A stretch of DNA of 64,000 nucleotides, from positions 62,001 through 126,000 of IMG/VR virus record IMGVR_UViG_3300025121_000011; one strand, 5' to 3'. The position numbers and the translations under genes were made by a program. The notes beneath the pieces are model-generated. The model saw only the letters and a list, made by a program, of their open reading frames with translations. It made no database searches and was not told the DNA's origin. Positions 40,641 through 49,476 of this stretch are shown here, in pieces. The DNA is from a virus. Each line of letters opens with the position of its first letter. The stretch's first letter is position 1.

Positions 40641-43298
40641 ATGAAAATAAATCGCGCAGGTTCCTCAGAAATATTTGATATTTATTCTGATATAATGCAA
40701 AAATATTTGACCAAAAAAGCTGGTAAAGCAACGGAAGTTGGTGAAGCTTTATTTAAAGAATTATTTCCATCTGCTACTAAAATATCTTTTGATTCTTCCC
40801 AACAACTTTTAGAAGTTTTTACGAAAGTCACCGAAGGGAAATCTTTACCTGCTATCGGTAGAAAACTTAGATTTATTGGGGAACAGCTTTCTAATAATGG
40901 ACCTAAGTTGACAGATCCAAACTGGATAGATACTTCGGAAGATTTTATACAAGAAGCAGTAATGAATTGCGAAGATGTATTAGATGCTATTAAAGGGATT
41001 TCTATAAATGATACAGAGTCTGCTAAATTAGTTGCATATATGCAGCGAGTCGTCTCAAAAGAAGGCCCAGATCAAGTTGCGCTTTTAGAAGTAGCCTCAA
41101 GACGTTTAAAGACCATAGGTCCTCCAAAAGTAGAACCTTCAGTTACTCCAAAAGTAGAACCTTCAGTTACTCCAAAAGTAGAACCTCCAGTTGCTCCAAA
41201 AGCAGAACTTCCAATTGCTCCAAAAGCAGAACCTCCAATTGCTCCAAAAGTGCAGTCTCCCGCTCAACCAGCGGCTGGTATAAGAGGTCGAGGCGTCCCG
41301 GTGGCTCCAAAACCAAAGCCACTTCAAGAAGGCGAGTTGGGCGCAAGAATTCGACAAAATTCTGCTCCAAAAGTAGCAGTTACAAAAGCTAAGGTTGAGC
41401 AAGCTACTGGTGTAGCTATGCCAGCTAAAGCTGTAGAGTCATTAGATAATAGCGTTGAAATTGCTGCCAGACTTGGTGCGATGGAAGCTTCTATTGCAGA
41501 ATTATCTACTGCCGCCGCACGTTCTGGAGAAGAAACTAAACGAGCAATTCAGCCAGTTATAGAGTCATTAAAACAAGAATCTGCTGAATCTGCTCAAAAA
41601 TTGCAAAGTATTGCAGATGAAGTCGCTCAAATACACACAGATAAAGCAAAAATAGCAAAGGGCTTATCTGACGAACAAGCAAAAGCTGTCAAAAAGATGG
41701 TGGAAAAAGAGACTAAAAGTTTGGCCACAGCTTCCAAGAAGGCTGGTGCCGAAGAGTCAAGTAGACTTTTAAAAAATACAGAGATTGCTCAAAATTTTTC
41801 AGCCGCTGTTCAAAAGGGAGTGGTAGGAAAATTTTTACTCGGAGTTGCAGGACCACTAGCCCTTAAAGGGCTGGGTATAGCCGCAGTATTGGGTTTATTA
41901 GCTTGGGGTGGAATATCGTTGTGGGATTACTTATCTAATCCTGATAATAAAGATGACCTACAAACATATCAAACCAGCGTTTCAGATTTGGGAAAAGCAA
42001 TTGCTGCCGCTAGAGCTGCTCATGGAACGTTACGTTTTAATCAAAGAACTTATGGTAACGAACAGAATATAGATGTTTTGGATGAATTAAAAGATAATGA
42101 AGAGAGTGCTTCTATTTTAATGGAACCAAAAGATCCGGCCGCTATGATAATTGCCGCAAAACAAACGGAAGAATTAAAAGCTGAAATTACGGAATTTTTA
42201 ACAAATCAAGAAGCTCTTAGAGGTGACTTGGCTTCTCTAGATGGCTTCCAAGAGACTATTCAGGCGGATCAGCAACTGCTGAGTGCTTTAGAACATTGGA
42301 GACAGGTGGTAATCGACATTTACCCAGCCGCTGAATCTGCAATTAGTGCAGGAGCTGGAAGTGCTAATATTGGTGCAGCCACAGGACCTATTGCAGAAAG
42401 TAGACCCGGAGCCTCAACTGGAGCCTCAACAGATCTTGGTTCTGGATCTGATAATCCTATTATTTTAGATGTTTATGGAGAAAAAATAGATATCTCAAAT
42501 AAACCACCAGGATTTAGAAGTGCGGCTTTTAGAATTGCAAGTGATTTATTACAAACTCCATTAGGTATGGCCTTTATGGATCCGGATAATAGATGGGGAG
42601 GTTTTATCAGGAAAACTGGTAATCCACAAATTGATTATTTAAATTCTTTAGGTTATCTTTATAAAGAGGGCGTATTTAATCGTTCTCAATTAAGAAAGTT
42701 TATTCGACATTCATTACCCAAACAAGGACGCCGCAGACATAGTGGATGGAAAAATGCTATAAATTATTATCGTAATAATCCAGTTTCACAAAAAGTGGCT
42801 GAAAATCTATTACTTTCACAGAGTTTTATTAAAGAATCTACTAATAGATTAAACATTGGTATGAGGAAAATGGCAGATCAATATCCAAATAAGTATATAA
42901 GTGATGCTATTTCTGGTCTTTCAGATCAATATTCTAAGTTATATTATGCAGGGCTTAAAAGCATGTATAATCAGAAGAGGGAGAATGTAAAGGCTGATTA
43001 TTCTGATCTTTATGATGTTCATAAAGAGAAGGGTGCAGACTTAATTCACGAAGCACATCCAAATGCTATTGTTGTTTCTGATGCAATGGGAAATGGGGGC
43101 TTAGTGGAAAATTTGCTAGAGCAAAAATCACATTCTGAAGGTGTGGCTAAGAGCGCTCCTACAGGAAACTTTCGAGGAAAACACGCTGATCTCGCAGTGA
43201 TTGACGCTTTGATTAAAATTGCAAATCAAGCTGATAATGACGGACTTTTTGAAGTTTCTAAAATGATAGATTCAACGATTGAATCTATTCTAAATTAA
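40641..43298 (+). CDS. Large virion-associated protein with repeat linker and membrane helix
   Basis: An 885-residue protein. Residues about 160-200 are a proline-rich repeat (period eight: PKVEPSVT-like), followed by a long coiled-coil region (about 265-385). A strong hydrophobic segment (FLLGVAGPLALKGLGIAAVL, near 394-413) is followed by more helices, then a soluble C-terminal domain after a glycine/serine-rich linker. The central hydrophobic segment is long enough to span a membrane. It sits immediately before the decoration and capsid genes and could be an internal or tail-tip protein. No family is recognised. Confidence 0.65.
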   Translation: MKINRAGSSEIFDIYSDIMQKYLTKKAGKATEVGEALFKELFPSATKISFDSSQQLLEVFTKVTEGKSLPAIGRKLRFIGEQLSNNGPKLTDPNWIDTSEDFIQEAVMNCEDVLDAIKGISINDTESAKLVAYMQRVVSKEGPDQVALLEVASRRLKTIGPPKVEPSVTPKVEPSVTPKVEPPVAPKAELPIAPKAEPPIAPKVQSPAQPAAGIRGRGVPVAPKPKPLQEGELGARIRQNSAPKVAVTKAKVEQATGVAMPAKAVESLDNSVEIAARLGAMEASIAELSTAAARSGEETKRAIQPVIESLKQESAESAQKLQSIADEVAQIHTDKAKIAKGLSDEQAKAVKKMVEKETKSLATASKKAGAEESSRLLKNTEIAQNFSAAVQKGVVGKFLLGVAGPLALKGLGIAAVLGLLAWGGISLWDYLSNPDNKDDLQTYQTSVSDLGKAIAAARAAHGTLRFNQRTYGNEQNIDVLDELKDNEESASILMEPKDPAAMIIAAKQTEELKAEITEFLTNQEALRGDLASLDGFQETIQADQQLLSALEHWRQVVIDIYPAAESAISAGAGSANIGAATGPIAESRPGASTGASTDLGSGSDNPIILDVYGEKIDISNKPPGFRSAAFRIASDLLQTPLGMAFMDPDNRWGGFIRKTGNPQIDYLNSLGYLYKEGVFNRSQLRKFIRHSLPKQGRRRHSGWKNAINYYRNNPVSQKVAENLLLSQSFIKESTNRLNIGMRKMADQYPNKYISDAISGLSDQYSKLYYAGLKSMYNQKRENVKADYSDLYDVHKEKGADLIHEAHPNAIVVSDAMGNGGLVENLLEQKSHSEGVAKSAPTGNFRGKHADLAVIDALIKIANQADNDGLFEVSKMIDSTIESILN
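41123..41254 (+). repeat. 24-base tandem repeats (about five copies)
   Basis: Each unit starts CCAAAAG and encodes PK(V/A)E(P/L)xxx with period eight residues, at 41123, 41147, 41171, 41195 and 41219, with a partial unit at 41243. It forms a proline-rich linker in the large virion-associated protein. Confidence 0.9.
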
Positions 43299-43319
43299 AA
43301 ATAAGTAGGAGAACAACTT

Positions 43320-43982
43320 ATGTTAAAACCACTACAGCCAGGAATTGAACCCCTAGGCCAATTTGATATCGAAGACGACAACGTCTCCTTAATTGTGGGC
43401 GGTGAAGTTGCGGTACTTCAGGCTCTTAACGTAGCAACAGACTTGTATGCTGCGGATGTTTTTGGTGACCCAGGTCCCCAGATTCATTTGATCTTAGGAC
43501 GCGTAGCAACTCATAGCGTTTTCTATGGATTAGTTGATGAAGGTAGCTCTGTCGGCGGTGACGGATCCGCAAGTTATGGCACCATGTTTGGTACTGTAAT
43601 TGGAGCAACTGTCGGTAAAGGAACTGGATTTGGTACCTCTTCAACCTCAGGTGTTGTTGTTATTGGACCAAGCACCATGGTCGGTTCAGGTAAGGCCACT
43701 TTGTGGACCAAACCAGGACTTTATGGTATCACTTCTGATGCATGGACTTCTTCTGCCGAATATGCTGCCGCAACCCTTAATGCACCAATTTATGGTGATG
43801 CTGCCGATGGTACTAATGATGGTAAATTAACTACCACAGGTGGTGGCAATGGTATTGCTGTCGCTTTACATATCGGTCGTGTTGATGATATTTCTCTAGT
43901 TTCAACTACGAATACCATGGCCGGCGAAACCTCAACCTCACAGTATGGTGCATTGTACCTTGCTGGCGTCCAAATTGCATAA
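43320..43982 (+). CDS. Probable capsid decoration/stabilising protein
   Basis: 220 residues with a glycine/threonine-rich, beta-rich sequence, no charged helices and no membrane segment. It lies 14 bases before the major capsid gene, the usual place for head-decoration genes, and shares its codon choice, which uses more C-ending codons than the surrounding genes and suggests high expression. It has ribosome site AGGAG. Decoration proteins bind and reinforce the expanded capsid lattice. No exact family is recognised. Confidence 0.7.
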   Translation: MLKPLQPGIEPLGQFDIEDDNVSLIVGGEVAVLQALNVATDLYAADVFGDPGPQIHLILGRVATHSVFYGLVDEGSSVGGDGSASYGTMFGTVIGATVGKGTGFGTSSTSGVVVIGPSTMVGSGKATLWTKPGLYGITSDAWTSSAEYAAATLNAPIYGDAADGTNDGKLTTTGGGNGIAVALHIGRVDDISLVSTTNTMAGETSTSQYGALYLAGVQIA

Positions 43983-43996
43983 TAAGGAGTTAAATT

Positions 43997-45010
43997 ATGT
44001 TTAATACACAAGGCGAATTAAGCGCAAAAAACGTAAAAGATGCTTTGGCCCAGATCGTAAGGTATGCGTCAATTATTGAAGAGTTAGCACCTTCTAGTTC
44101 AGCTCTATCTCAAGGTTCCTCACTAAATGAAGAGCAGAGAGATGAGATGATCAAGCAAGCTCTAATGACTCAAGAAGGCAAAATTGCTTTAGGTCAGGCT
44201 ATGGCCAACCCAATCCGAAGAAACCTTGACTATCAGGGTGTAGGACGAAAGGCTCTCGTAGTCGATCCCCTCCCACAAGGTGCTTTGCCAATATATGACC
44301 GCGATATTGATGTTGGTGCAGTTGTTATTTCTAGTAACGGTACCGCTCCAGAATCACGCGTTTTTGGTGACAGAGTAACTATTCCTGAGTTTGAAGTGGT
44401 TTCTAACCCAACTGTCCGTATTGCTGAAGTCAAGCGTCGGAGATTTAATGTTATCGATCGTGCCCAGCAAAAGGCTCGTCAGGAAATTCAAGCCCAGGAA
44501 GACAAGAACGTATTTGCTGCTCTTGATTTCGCAACTGATAGTGCTAAAGGTGGAGAGAATGCCTACCAGCGTTTAGATAATACTACAACTGCTGATGAAC
44601 TTTCAAAGCAGGGCCTTTTGGCTCTAAAGCGTCAAGTTGATCGGTGGGACCTGGTAACTTCTAAATATTTTATGCATATCAACGAATTTACCGATATGCT
44701 CAATTGGGAATCTGCTGGTGCTGCTGGTGCTTCACAGGTAGATCCTGTTACTCAGCGTGAATTGCTACAAACTGGCCTTTATGGCTCAATCTTCGGTGCC
44801 GACATCATCGTCTCTAAGGTTGTTGAGAACCGTCAGGTTTTCGCAGTTGCAGATCCTGAGTTCGTAGGTGTTATGCCTATTCGCCAGGACATAGAAGTAT
44901 TACCCGCTGACGAACCTAAACAATTGAAGTTAGGCTGGGTGGTGAGTGAAATAATAGGTATAGGTATCGTCAATCCTCGTGGCGCTGCAAGTGGTTATGT
45001 GACTGATTAA
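43997..45010 (+). CDS. Major capsid protein, HK97-like fold
   Basis: 337 residues, a typical HK97-fold size. The N-terminal helical arm is followed by a beta region (ALVVDPLPQGALPIYDRDID), an EFEVVSNPTVRIAEVKRRRF strand pair, a long spine-like helix (DRAQQKARQEIQAQEDKNVF) and a C-terminal GADIIVSKVVENRQVFAVADP strand block, the order expected for HK97 coat proteins. Ribosome site AAGGAG is strong and a strong terminator follows 30 bases after the stop. Codon use is the most biased in the window. It is the likely main shell protein. No separate delta domain is visible; scaffold and protease come from the gene at 35135. Confidence 0.88.
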   Translation: MFNTQGELSAKNVKDALAQIVRYASIIEELAPSSSALSQGSSLNEEQRDEMIKQALMTQEGKIALGQAMANPIRRNLDYQGVGRKALVVDPLPQGALPIYDRDIDVGAVVISSNGTAPESRVFGDRVTIPEFEVVSNPTVRIAEVKRRRFNVIDRAQQKARQEIQAQEDKNVFAALDFATDSAKGGENAYQRLDNTTTADELSKQGLLALKRQVDRWDLVTSKYFMHINEFTDMLNWESAGAAGASQVDPVTQRELLQTGLYGSIFGADIIVSKVVENRQVFAVADPEFVGVMPIRQDIEVLPADEPKQLKLGWVVSEIIGIGIVNPRGAASGYVTD

Positions 45011-45041
45011 ATCTAAGTTTTAGAGAGATCGTTAAAATTCC

Positions 45042-45075
45042 AAATCCTCCAAAAGAAATTTTGGAGGATTTTTTT
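45042..45075 (+). terminator. Strong intrinsic terminator after the capsid gene
   Basis: AAATCCTCCAAAA and TTTTGGAGGATTT form a perfect 13-pair stem around a GAAA loop, with a long T-run. It fits the end of a heavily transcribed capsid operon. Confidence 0.95.
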
Positions 45076-45214
45076 ATAAAAGATTTCGGTTACAACCCAT
45101 CCTAGTTTAAATTGCTTGGCAAAATTTTTATAAAAATCCCAAGAGTGTTTTGAAATAATTTAGTATAATTTCTATGGCTGCATTAACAAGTGTAAAATAA
45201 ATAGGAGTTATACA

Positions 45215-46630
45215 ATGAATGATAATTTTGATACCAAAACATGCTCTGCGTGCAAGCAAACAAAATCAATATCTGAATTTGGAAAAGATAAATATAATTT
45301 AGATAATTTAAAATCTCAATGCAAAGCATGTTGCCATGATATTTATTTAAAACGAACTTCAGATCCTGCAAAAAAACAAAAAATGATAGATACGAGAGAT
45401 AAGTGGAGAATCGAAAACAAAGAGCATTATAATGCAAGCGCCCTTGAGCATTATCATTTAAATAAAGATAAAATTAATGCAAAACGAGCTGAAAAGCGAA
45501 AAAAATTAAAAAGTAATAAAATTAAAGAGCCTATAAATATTAACCTATTAACTCATAAAACCTGTAAGAAGTGTGAACAGAGATTATCATTAGTTGATTT
45601 TGATCATAATAATATAACCAAAGATGGTTATGAGAATAGTTGTAAATCTTGTCGAAAAGAGCAAAGACGCAAAAGTGTTTTAAAAAAACAACAACAGATT
45701 GCGTTCGGAATAGTACAGGCTCCAACTATTAAAAAATGCAAAGTATGTCAACAAACCTTATTGATAGATTCTTTTAATAAAGATTCTTCTAGAGGTGATG
45801 GTTATGAAACGGCTTGTAAAACTTGTAAAAGTAAATTACATTCTAAATATATTTCAAATCCAATAAATAAAAGAAAATATCTATTAAAAAGCAAAAAATG
45901 GAGACTGGAAAATTTAGAACACTATAAAAGAGTAAATAAAAAATACTATATAGTACACAGAGAGGAAAGATTAAAAAAGAATGCAGAATATCACAAAACA
46001 GATAATGGCCGATGGACAAGTCTTATTTGTCAGGCAAATTATCGCAAAAAGAATGTTTCTATCTCTATGAGTGAATTTTTGGAAATAACTTCTAAGCCAT
46101 GTAGATATTGTGGTATATTAAATAATAATGGTATTGATAGAATAGACTCTAGTAAAGGATATGAAATAAATAATTGTGCTCCATGCTGTACGCGATGCAA
46201 TTATATGAAAAATGCATTAAGTGAATCTGAATTCTTTAATCATCTTCGTAAAATATCTTCTTATCAAGAAACCGGAGAAATAGAAGATGTTCTTCCTCAT
46301 GTAAAATATTCTGGTAATATAACGAAAGATATGTATCTTACACCAACCGCAAGATATAATGTGCACAAAAGAAGAGCGAGAAAGAAAGGTTTTCAATTTG
46401 CTTTATCATATACTTATTTTATTAAGTATTGGCAAAAACCATGTCATTATTGTGGCTCTGTTATAAATACAATTGGATTAGATAGAGTAAACAACGATGA
46501 AGGTTATATTCCGGAGAATATTGTTTCTTGTTGTCAAACGTGTAATTCTATGAAATCTGTTTCTCTACAATCAGATTTTTTAAATCACGTACAAGCAATT
46601 TTAACCTTTTTGCAAAATAATATTAAATAA
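45215..46630 (+). CDS. Double-HNH endonuclease with three zinc fingers
   Basis: 471 residues. Three CxxC...CxxC modules (KTCSACKQT, KTCKKCEQR and KKCKVCQQT, each with a paired CxxC about 25 residues later) span about 1-215. Two HNH nuclease domains follow: CRYCG with NGIDRIDSSKGY and CTRCNYMK (about 285-350), and CHYCG with IGLDRVNNDEGY and CQTCNSMK (about 405-460). Both end in a helix like the HNH gene near dnaE. It follows the capsid terminator, with its own TATAAT upstream (near 45163) and ribosome site AGGAG. It is a probable homing endonuclease; two complete HNH domains in one chain are uncommon and could allow double nicking or two-site cutting (inference). Confidence 0.88.
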   Translation: MNDNFDTKTCSACKQTKSISEFGKDKYNLDNLKSQCKACCHDIYLKRTSDPAKKQKMIDTRDKWRIENKEHYNASALEHYHLNKDKINAKRAEKRKKLKSNKIKEPININLLTHKTCKKCEQRLSLVDFDHNNITKDGYENSCKSCRKEQRRKSVLKKQQQIAFGIVQAPTIKKCKVCQQTLLIDSFNKDSSRGDGYETACKTCKSKLHSKYISNPINKRKYLLKSKKWRLENLEHYKRVNKKYYIVHREERLKKNAEYHKTDNGRWTSLICQANYRKKNVSISMSEFLEITSKPCRYCGILNNNGIDRIDSSKGYEINNCAPCCTRCNYMKNALSESEFFNHLRKISSYQETGEIEDVLPHVKYSGNITKDMYLTPTARYNVHKRRARKKGFQFALSYTYFIKYWQKPCHYCGSVINTIGLDRVNNDEGYIPENIVSCCQTCNSMKSVSLQSDFLNHVQAILTFLQNNIK

Positions 46631-46905
46631 TTTTTCTTACCTTTCTAATTCATATAATCTTGAACCAAGATCCCCCGTCCGGTATATTCCATATAGGTGG
46701 TTTGCCGTCTATTTTGGGCAATTGATTTACTAGATATAGATTGTTCTGGAACAGATTTAAGAAAAATCATCGATTAACTGATAAAATAATGGATTTAGAT
46801 TCAGATATTCAAAACTTTATTAGTGACTTTTATAAAGATGCGTGGAGAATTATTATTAGACCTTGGAAAGATTATATATTTCAAGAAGATTTATAAGGAT
46901 TATAA
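46631..46905 (+). other. 275-base region with a 35-codon ORF, probably a gene remnant
   Basis: An ORF from ATG 46789 to TAA 46896 reads MDLDSDIQNFISDFYKDAW and continues to FQEDL. The frame upstream is coding-like (RYRLFWNRFKKNHRLTDK) back to a TGA near 46728, and before it GIFHIGGLPSILGN in the same frame. No ATG with a ribosome site opens the longer frame. Either a small protein using TTG at 46741 or a decayed gene is possible. Confidence 0.4.
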
Positions 46906-47157
46906 ATGAATTTTTGGTTTTCTGAATATAAACAATTGTGTGATGATTTTGAGGCAATTGGTTATGATATTGGAAAATATCGCCTTCTCGACCAAAGCGA
47001 ATGTGTAAAATTTTGTATTGTAAATAGCAAAGTTACATTATGGATTTGGTCTGATGAGATGCACGAATATGAACCATATCAAATATCTGAAGTATTTGAT
47101 GTATTATCAAAAAAAGTACAAGAAATAATTATTCATAATATGGATCTATTTGTATAA
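46906..47157 (+). CDS. Hypothetical protein, 83 aa
   Basis: Ribosome site AAGGA. A tryptophan- and aromatic-rich soluble protein (WFSEYKQL and LWIWSDEMHEY) with helical termini. It lies 9 bases before purB and may be co-transcribed with it. No family is recognised. Confidence 0.6.
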   Translation: MNFWFSEYKQLCDDFEAIGYDIGKYRLLDQSECVKFCIVNSKVTLWIWSDEMHEYEPYQISEVFDVLSKKVQEIIIHNMDLFV

Positions 47158-47166
47158 AGGAGCATT

Positions 47167-48480
47167 ATGATTTATCGATATGCAAAACCAGAAGCTATTG
47201 CTATTTGGTCAGATCAACGCAAATACAGTATCATGCTGGAGATTGAATTATTGGCATGCGAAGCAATGGAAGAAATTAAAGAAATCCCAGATGGAATTGC
47301 GGCAGCTTGTCGTTTGGGTTCAAAATGTTTATTGCCAGATAAGTTTCCTGTAGAACGTATTATCGAAATTGAAAATACAACAAAGCATGATGTTATTGCT
47401 TTTTTAACTATGATAAACGAAACTATTGGAGAATCGGCCCGATATCTACATAAAGGAATGACAAGCAGTGATGTATTAGACACAGCTTTTGCAATACAAC
47501 TAAAAGAGTCTGGAGAATTAATATTAAATTCTTTAAATAATGTATTACAAATATTAGAAGCGTTGTCTCATAAACATGCTTTTACTTTATGTATGGGTCG
47601 TAGTCACGGAATCCATGCTGAACCAACAACCTTCGGAATGAAGATGGCTATATTATGGGATCAATTACGGAGAGATAAAGAGAGATTGTCTCGGGCCACA
47701 AAAGAAGTTGCTGTTGGTAAATTGTCCGGTGTAGTTGGAACATTTGCTCATCTAGATCCAAGAATAGAGGAATACGTTTGTCAACACTTGGGGTTAACTC
47801 CTTCTCCAATTTCAAATCAAATCATTCAAAGAGATCTTCATGCTCACTATTTTCATTGTCTCGCGTTGTTAGCAACTTCAATTGAAAAAATTGTGGTTGA
47901 AATTCGTAATCTTCAACGCACAGAAATTATGGAAGTAATGGAGCCATTTTCTGATGGCCAAAAGGGTAGCTCTGCGATGCCTCATAAGAGAAATCCTATT
48001 CTTAGTGAAAATCTTTGTGGGTTAGCCAGACTTGTCCGTGGTTATGCAGATTCTGCAATGGAAAATGTGGTATTATGGCATGAGCGAGACATTTCTCATT
48101 CTTCAGTGGAACGGGTTATAGGCCCAGATGCTACGGTTACGGTACACTTTATGTTAGAGAGATTAAATGAGATCTTATCTGGATTGCAAATCCTACCTAA
48201 TAATATGCTTAAAAATATAGAACTGACTGGTGGCGCCTTTGTAGCTCAACGTATAATGTTAGCGTTAGTAGAAAAAGGACTATCTCGCGAAGAGGCATAT
48301 ACTTTGGTTCAAAATTGTGCAGCTAAATCTTGGTCAGAAAGTCGCCTACTATATGATGTAGTACTTGAATCATCAGATTTAAAAAAATATTTAAATAAAG
48401 AAGATCTAGATGTATTATTTAATTTGGATTGGTATACTCGTAAAATAGGTAAAATACTTGACAGAGTCTTTACCGTTTAA
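47167..48480 (+). CDS. purB: Adenylosuccinate lyase
   Basis: 437 residues, as in bacterial PurB (about 431-456). The lyase superfamily signature GSSAMPHKRNP is intact, with GMTSSDVLDTAFA and GRSHGIHAEPTTFG supplying the catalytic Ser/His regions. The enzyme removes fumarate from SAICAR and from adenylosuccinate in purine synthesis. Host PurB also acts in the phage diaminopurine pathway, making dZMP from the PurZ product. Start has ribosome site AAGGAG. It is rare to see a full purB in a phage. The gene looks intact and not fragmented. The likely role is to raise the purine supply during infection. Confidence 0.95.
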   Translation: MIYRYAKPEAIAIWSDQRKYSIMLEIELLACEAMEEIKEIPDGIAAACRLGSKCLLPDKFPVERIIEIENTTKHDVIAFLTMINETIGESARYLHKGMTSSDVLDTAFAIQLKESGELILNSLNNVLQILEALSHKHAFTLCMGRSHGIHAEPTTFGMKMAILWDQLRRDKERLSRATKEVAVGKLSGVVGTFAHLDPRIEEYVCQHLGLTPSPISNQIIQRDLHAHYFHCLALLATSIEKIVVEIRNLQRTEIMEVMEPFSDGQKGSSAMPHKRNPILSENLCGLARLVRGYADSAMENVVLWHERDISHSSVERVIGPDATVTVHFMLERLNEILSGLQILPNNMLKNIELTGGAFVAQRIMLALVEKGLSREEAYTLVQNCAAKSWSESRLLYDVVLESSDLKKYLNKEDLDVLFNLDWYTRKIGKILDRVFTV

Positions 48481-48517
48481 TGTGGATTTATAGAAGCAAA
48501 CATATTAATATTTAGCG

Positions 48518-48534
48518 CTCCCATTAGATGGGAG
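48518..48534 (+). promoter_or_regulatory. Hairpin sequestering the ribosome site of the next gene
   Basis: CTCCCAT (48518-48524) pairs perfectly with ATGGGAG (48528-48534) around TAG, hiding the GGGAG ribosome site eight bases before ATG 48542. The downstream AAATTT is too short a T-run for a good terminator, so translational control is possible. Confidence 0.45.
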
Positions 48535-48541
48535 AAATTTG

Positions 48542-49471
48542 ATGAATCGATTTTATCGTGCTATGCCAATTACAGCAGACAATATTCGACCCGGAGATTA
48601 TTTAACTAAAAATCGTAAGTTTGCAATTGATCACGCCATAACCTCCTCTGTTTACCATGGAGAAGATTATGGCGTTTTTCTTTGTTTAATTCCTGATGAT
48701 ATGTTTAAAGATGCAGATAATCCCGGTGAATATAAATATACAGGCAAAGAATTATTAAAAGCCACTTTAGTGGGAATAGCTAAATATAATAATTCTACAG
48801 CAGATTCAGAATTTCTGAGAGTTAAATTATCTTCATATAGTAATAAAGTTATAAGCCTATATGATTCACTTAAAAAATATAACTTAAATGGATATAAAGA
48901 TGTTTTAAAATTATTGACTTGTTCAAATAATATTAAAAATATGTTAATCTTAATACATCCAGACTGCTCTTTGGAACTTTCCCAAGAGGAATTCGGCAAT
49001 TATGTTAATGTAGTAAAATCTAATATTTCAAAATTTGATCTTGTAATAACAAATTTTTTTTATTCTTATGATTATAGAAATGATCGTTTTATCAAAAAAA
49101 ACCCAAGTCATGATAAATATATAGAATTAAGAGATTTTTTAGAACAGAATACCAAGCATTCTCTTGATACAGAGATGGGAAAAGATGTTTTTGAAAAAAT
49201 AGTTTCAGATATTTTAATTGATAATGAAAATGTCAATATTTACATGTCTGGAGGATATCAGGATTTATGCCTCGCCCAATCATATTCTAATTTTTGCGGA
49301 ATTTTGGATTGGATTATTAAAGATATGAATCATAAAGTTCTGATATATAAACCATTAGTTTTTTACAGAAGAGGAGGAGCTTTTAATCCTTCTGAGAGTA
49401 AATATGATAAAAGTATCAAAGAGGATTGGTGGAAGGATTTAGAGCACGAAGAAGATATAGATACGATTTAA
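48542..49471 (+). CDS. Hypothetical protein, weakly ADP-ribosyltransferase-like N-terminus
   Basis: 309 residues. The N-terminus FYRAMPITADNIRPGDYLTK followed by FAIDHA recalls a region in some phage and toxin ADP-ribosyltransferase-like domains (R..., GDYxT, then a short helix), but the catalytic Ser/Glu elements cannot be confirmed. The rest is alpha/beta with a YMSGGYQDLCLAQSYS segment near 235-250 and an acidic C-terminus. The ATG at 48542 is preferred over the overlapping TTG because of the ribosome site. It is the last + strand gene before the minus-strand pair. Confidence 0.6.
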   Translation: MNRFYRAMPITADNIRPGDYLTKNRKFAIDHAITSSVYHGEDYGVFLCLIPDDMFKDADNPGEYKYTGKELLKATLVGIAKYNNSTADSEFLRVKLSSYSNKVISLYDSLKKYNLNGYKDVLKLLTCSNNIKNMLILIHPDCSLELSQEEFGNYVNVVKSNISKFDLVITNFFYSYDYRNDRFIKKNPSHDKYIELRDFLEQNTKHSLDTEMGKDVFEKIVSDILIDNENVNIYMSGGYQDLCLAQSYSNFCGILDWIIKDMNHKVLIYKPLVFYRRGGAFNPSESKYDKSIKEDWWKDLEHEEDIDTI

Positions 49472-49476
49472 TTATA

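Noticed and set aside
40641-43298. Minus-strand open frames across the proline-rich repeats (about 41163-41402)
   Set aside because: They mirror the 24-base repeats on the other strand, are low in complexity and have no ribosome site.
45120-45214. Sigma70 promoter upstream of the double-HNH gene
   Set aside because: A TATAAT is present but no well-spaced -35 element was found; in AT-rich DNA one hexamer is not enough for a feature.
3358-48480. A complete diaminopurine (Z) DNA pathway
   Set aside because: PurB and a DatZ-related HD family protein are present, but no purZ-like gene is in the window and the polymerase is DnaE-type; kept only as a lead for search.
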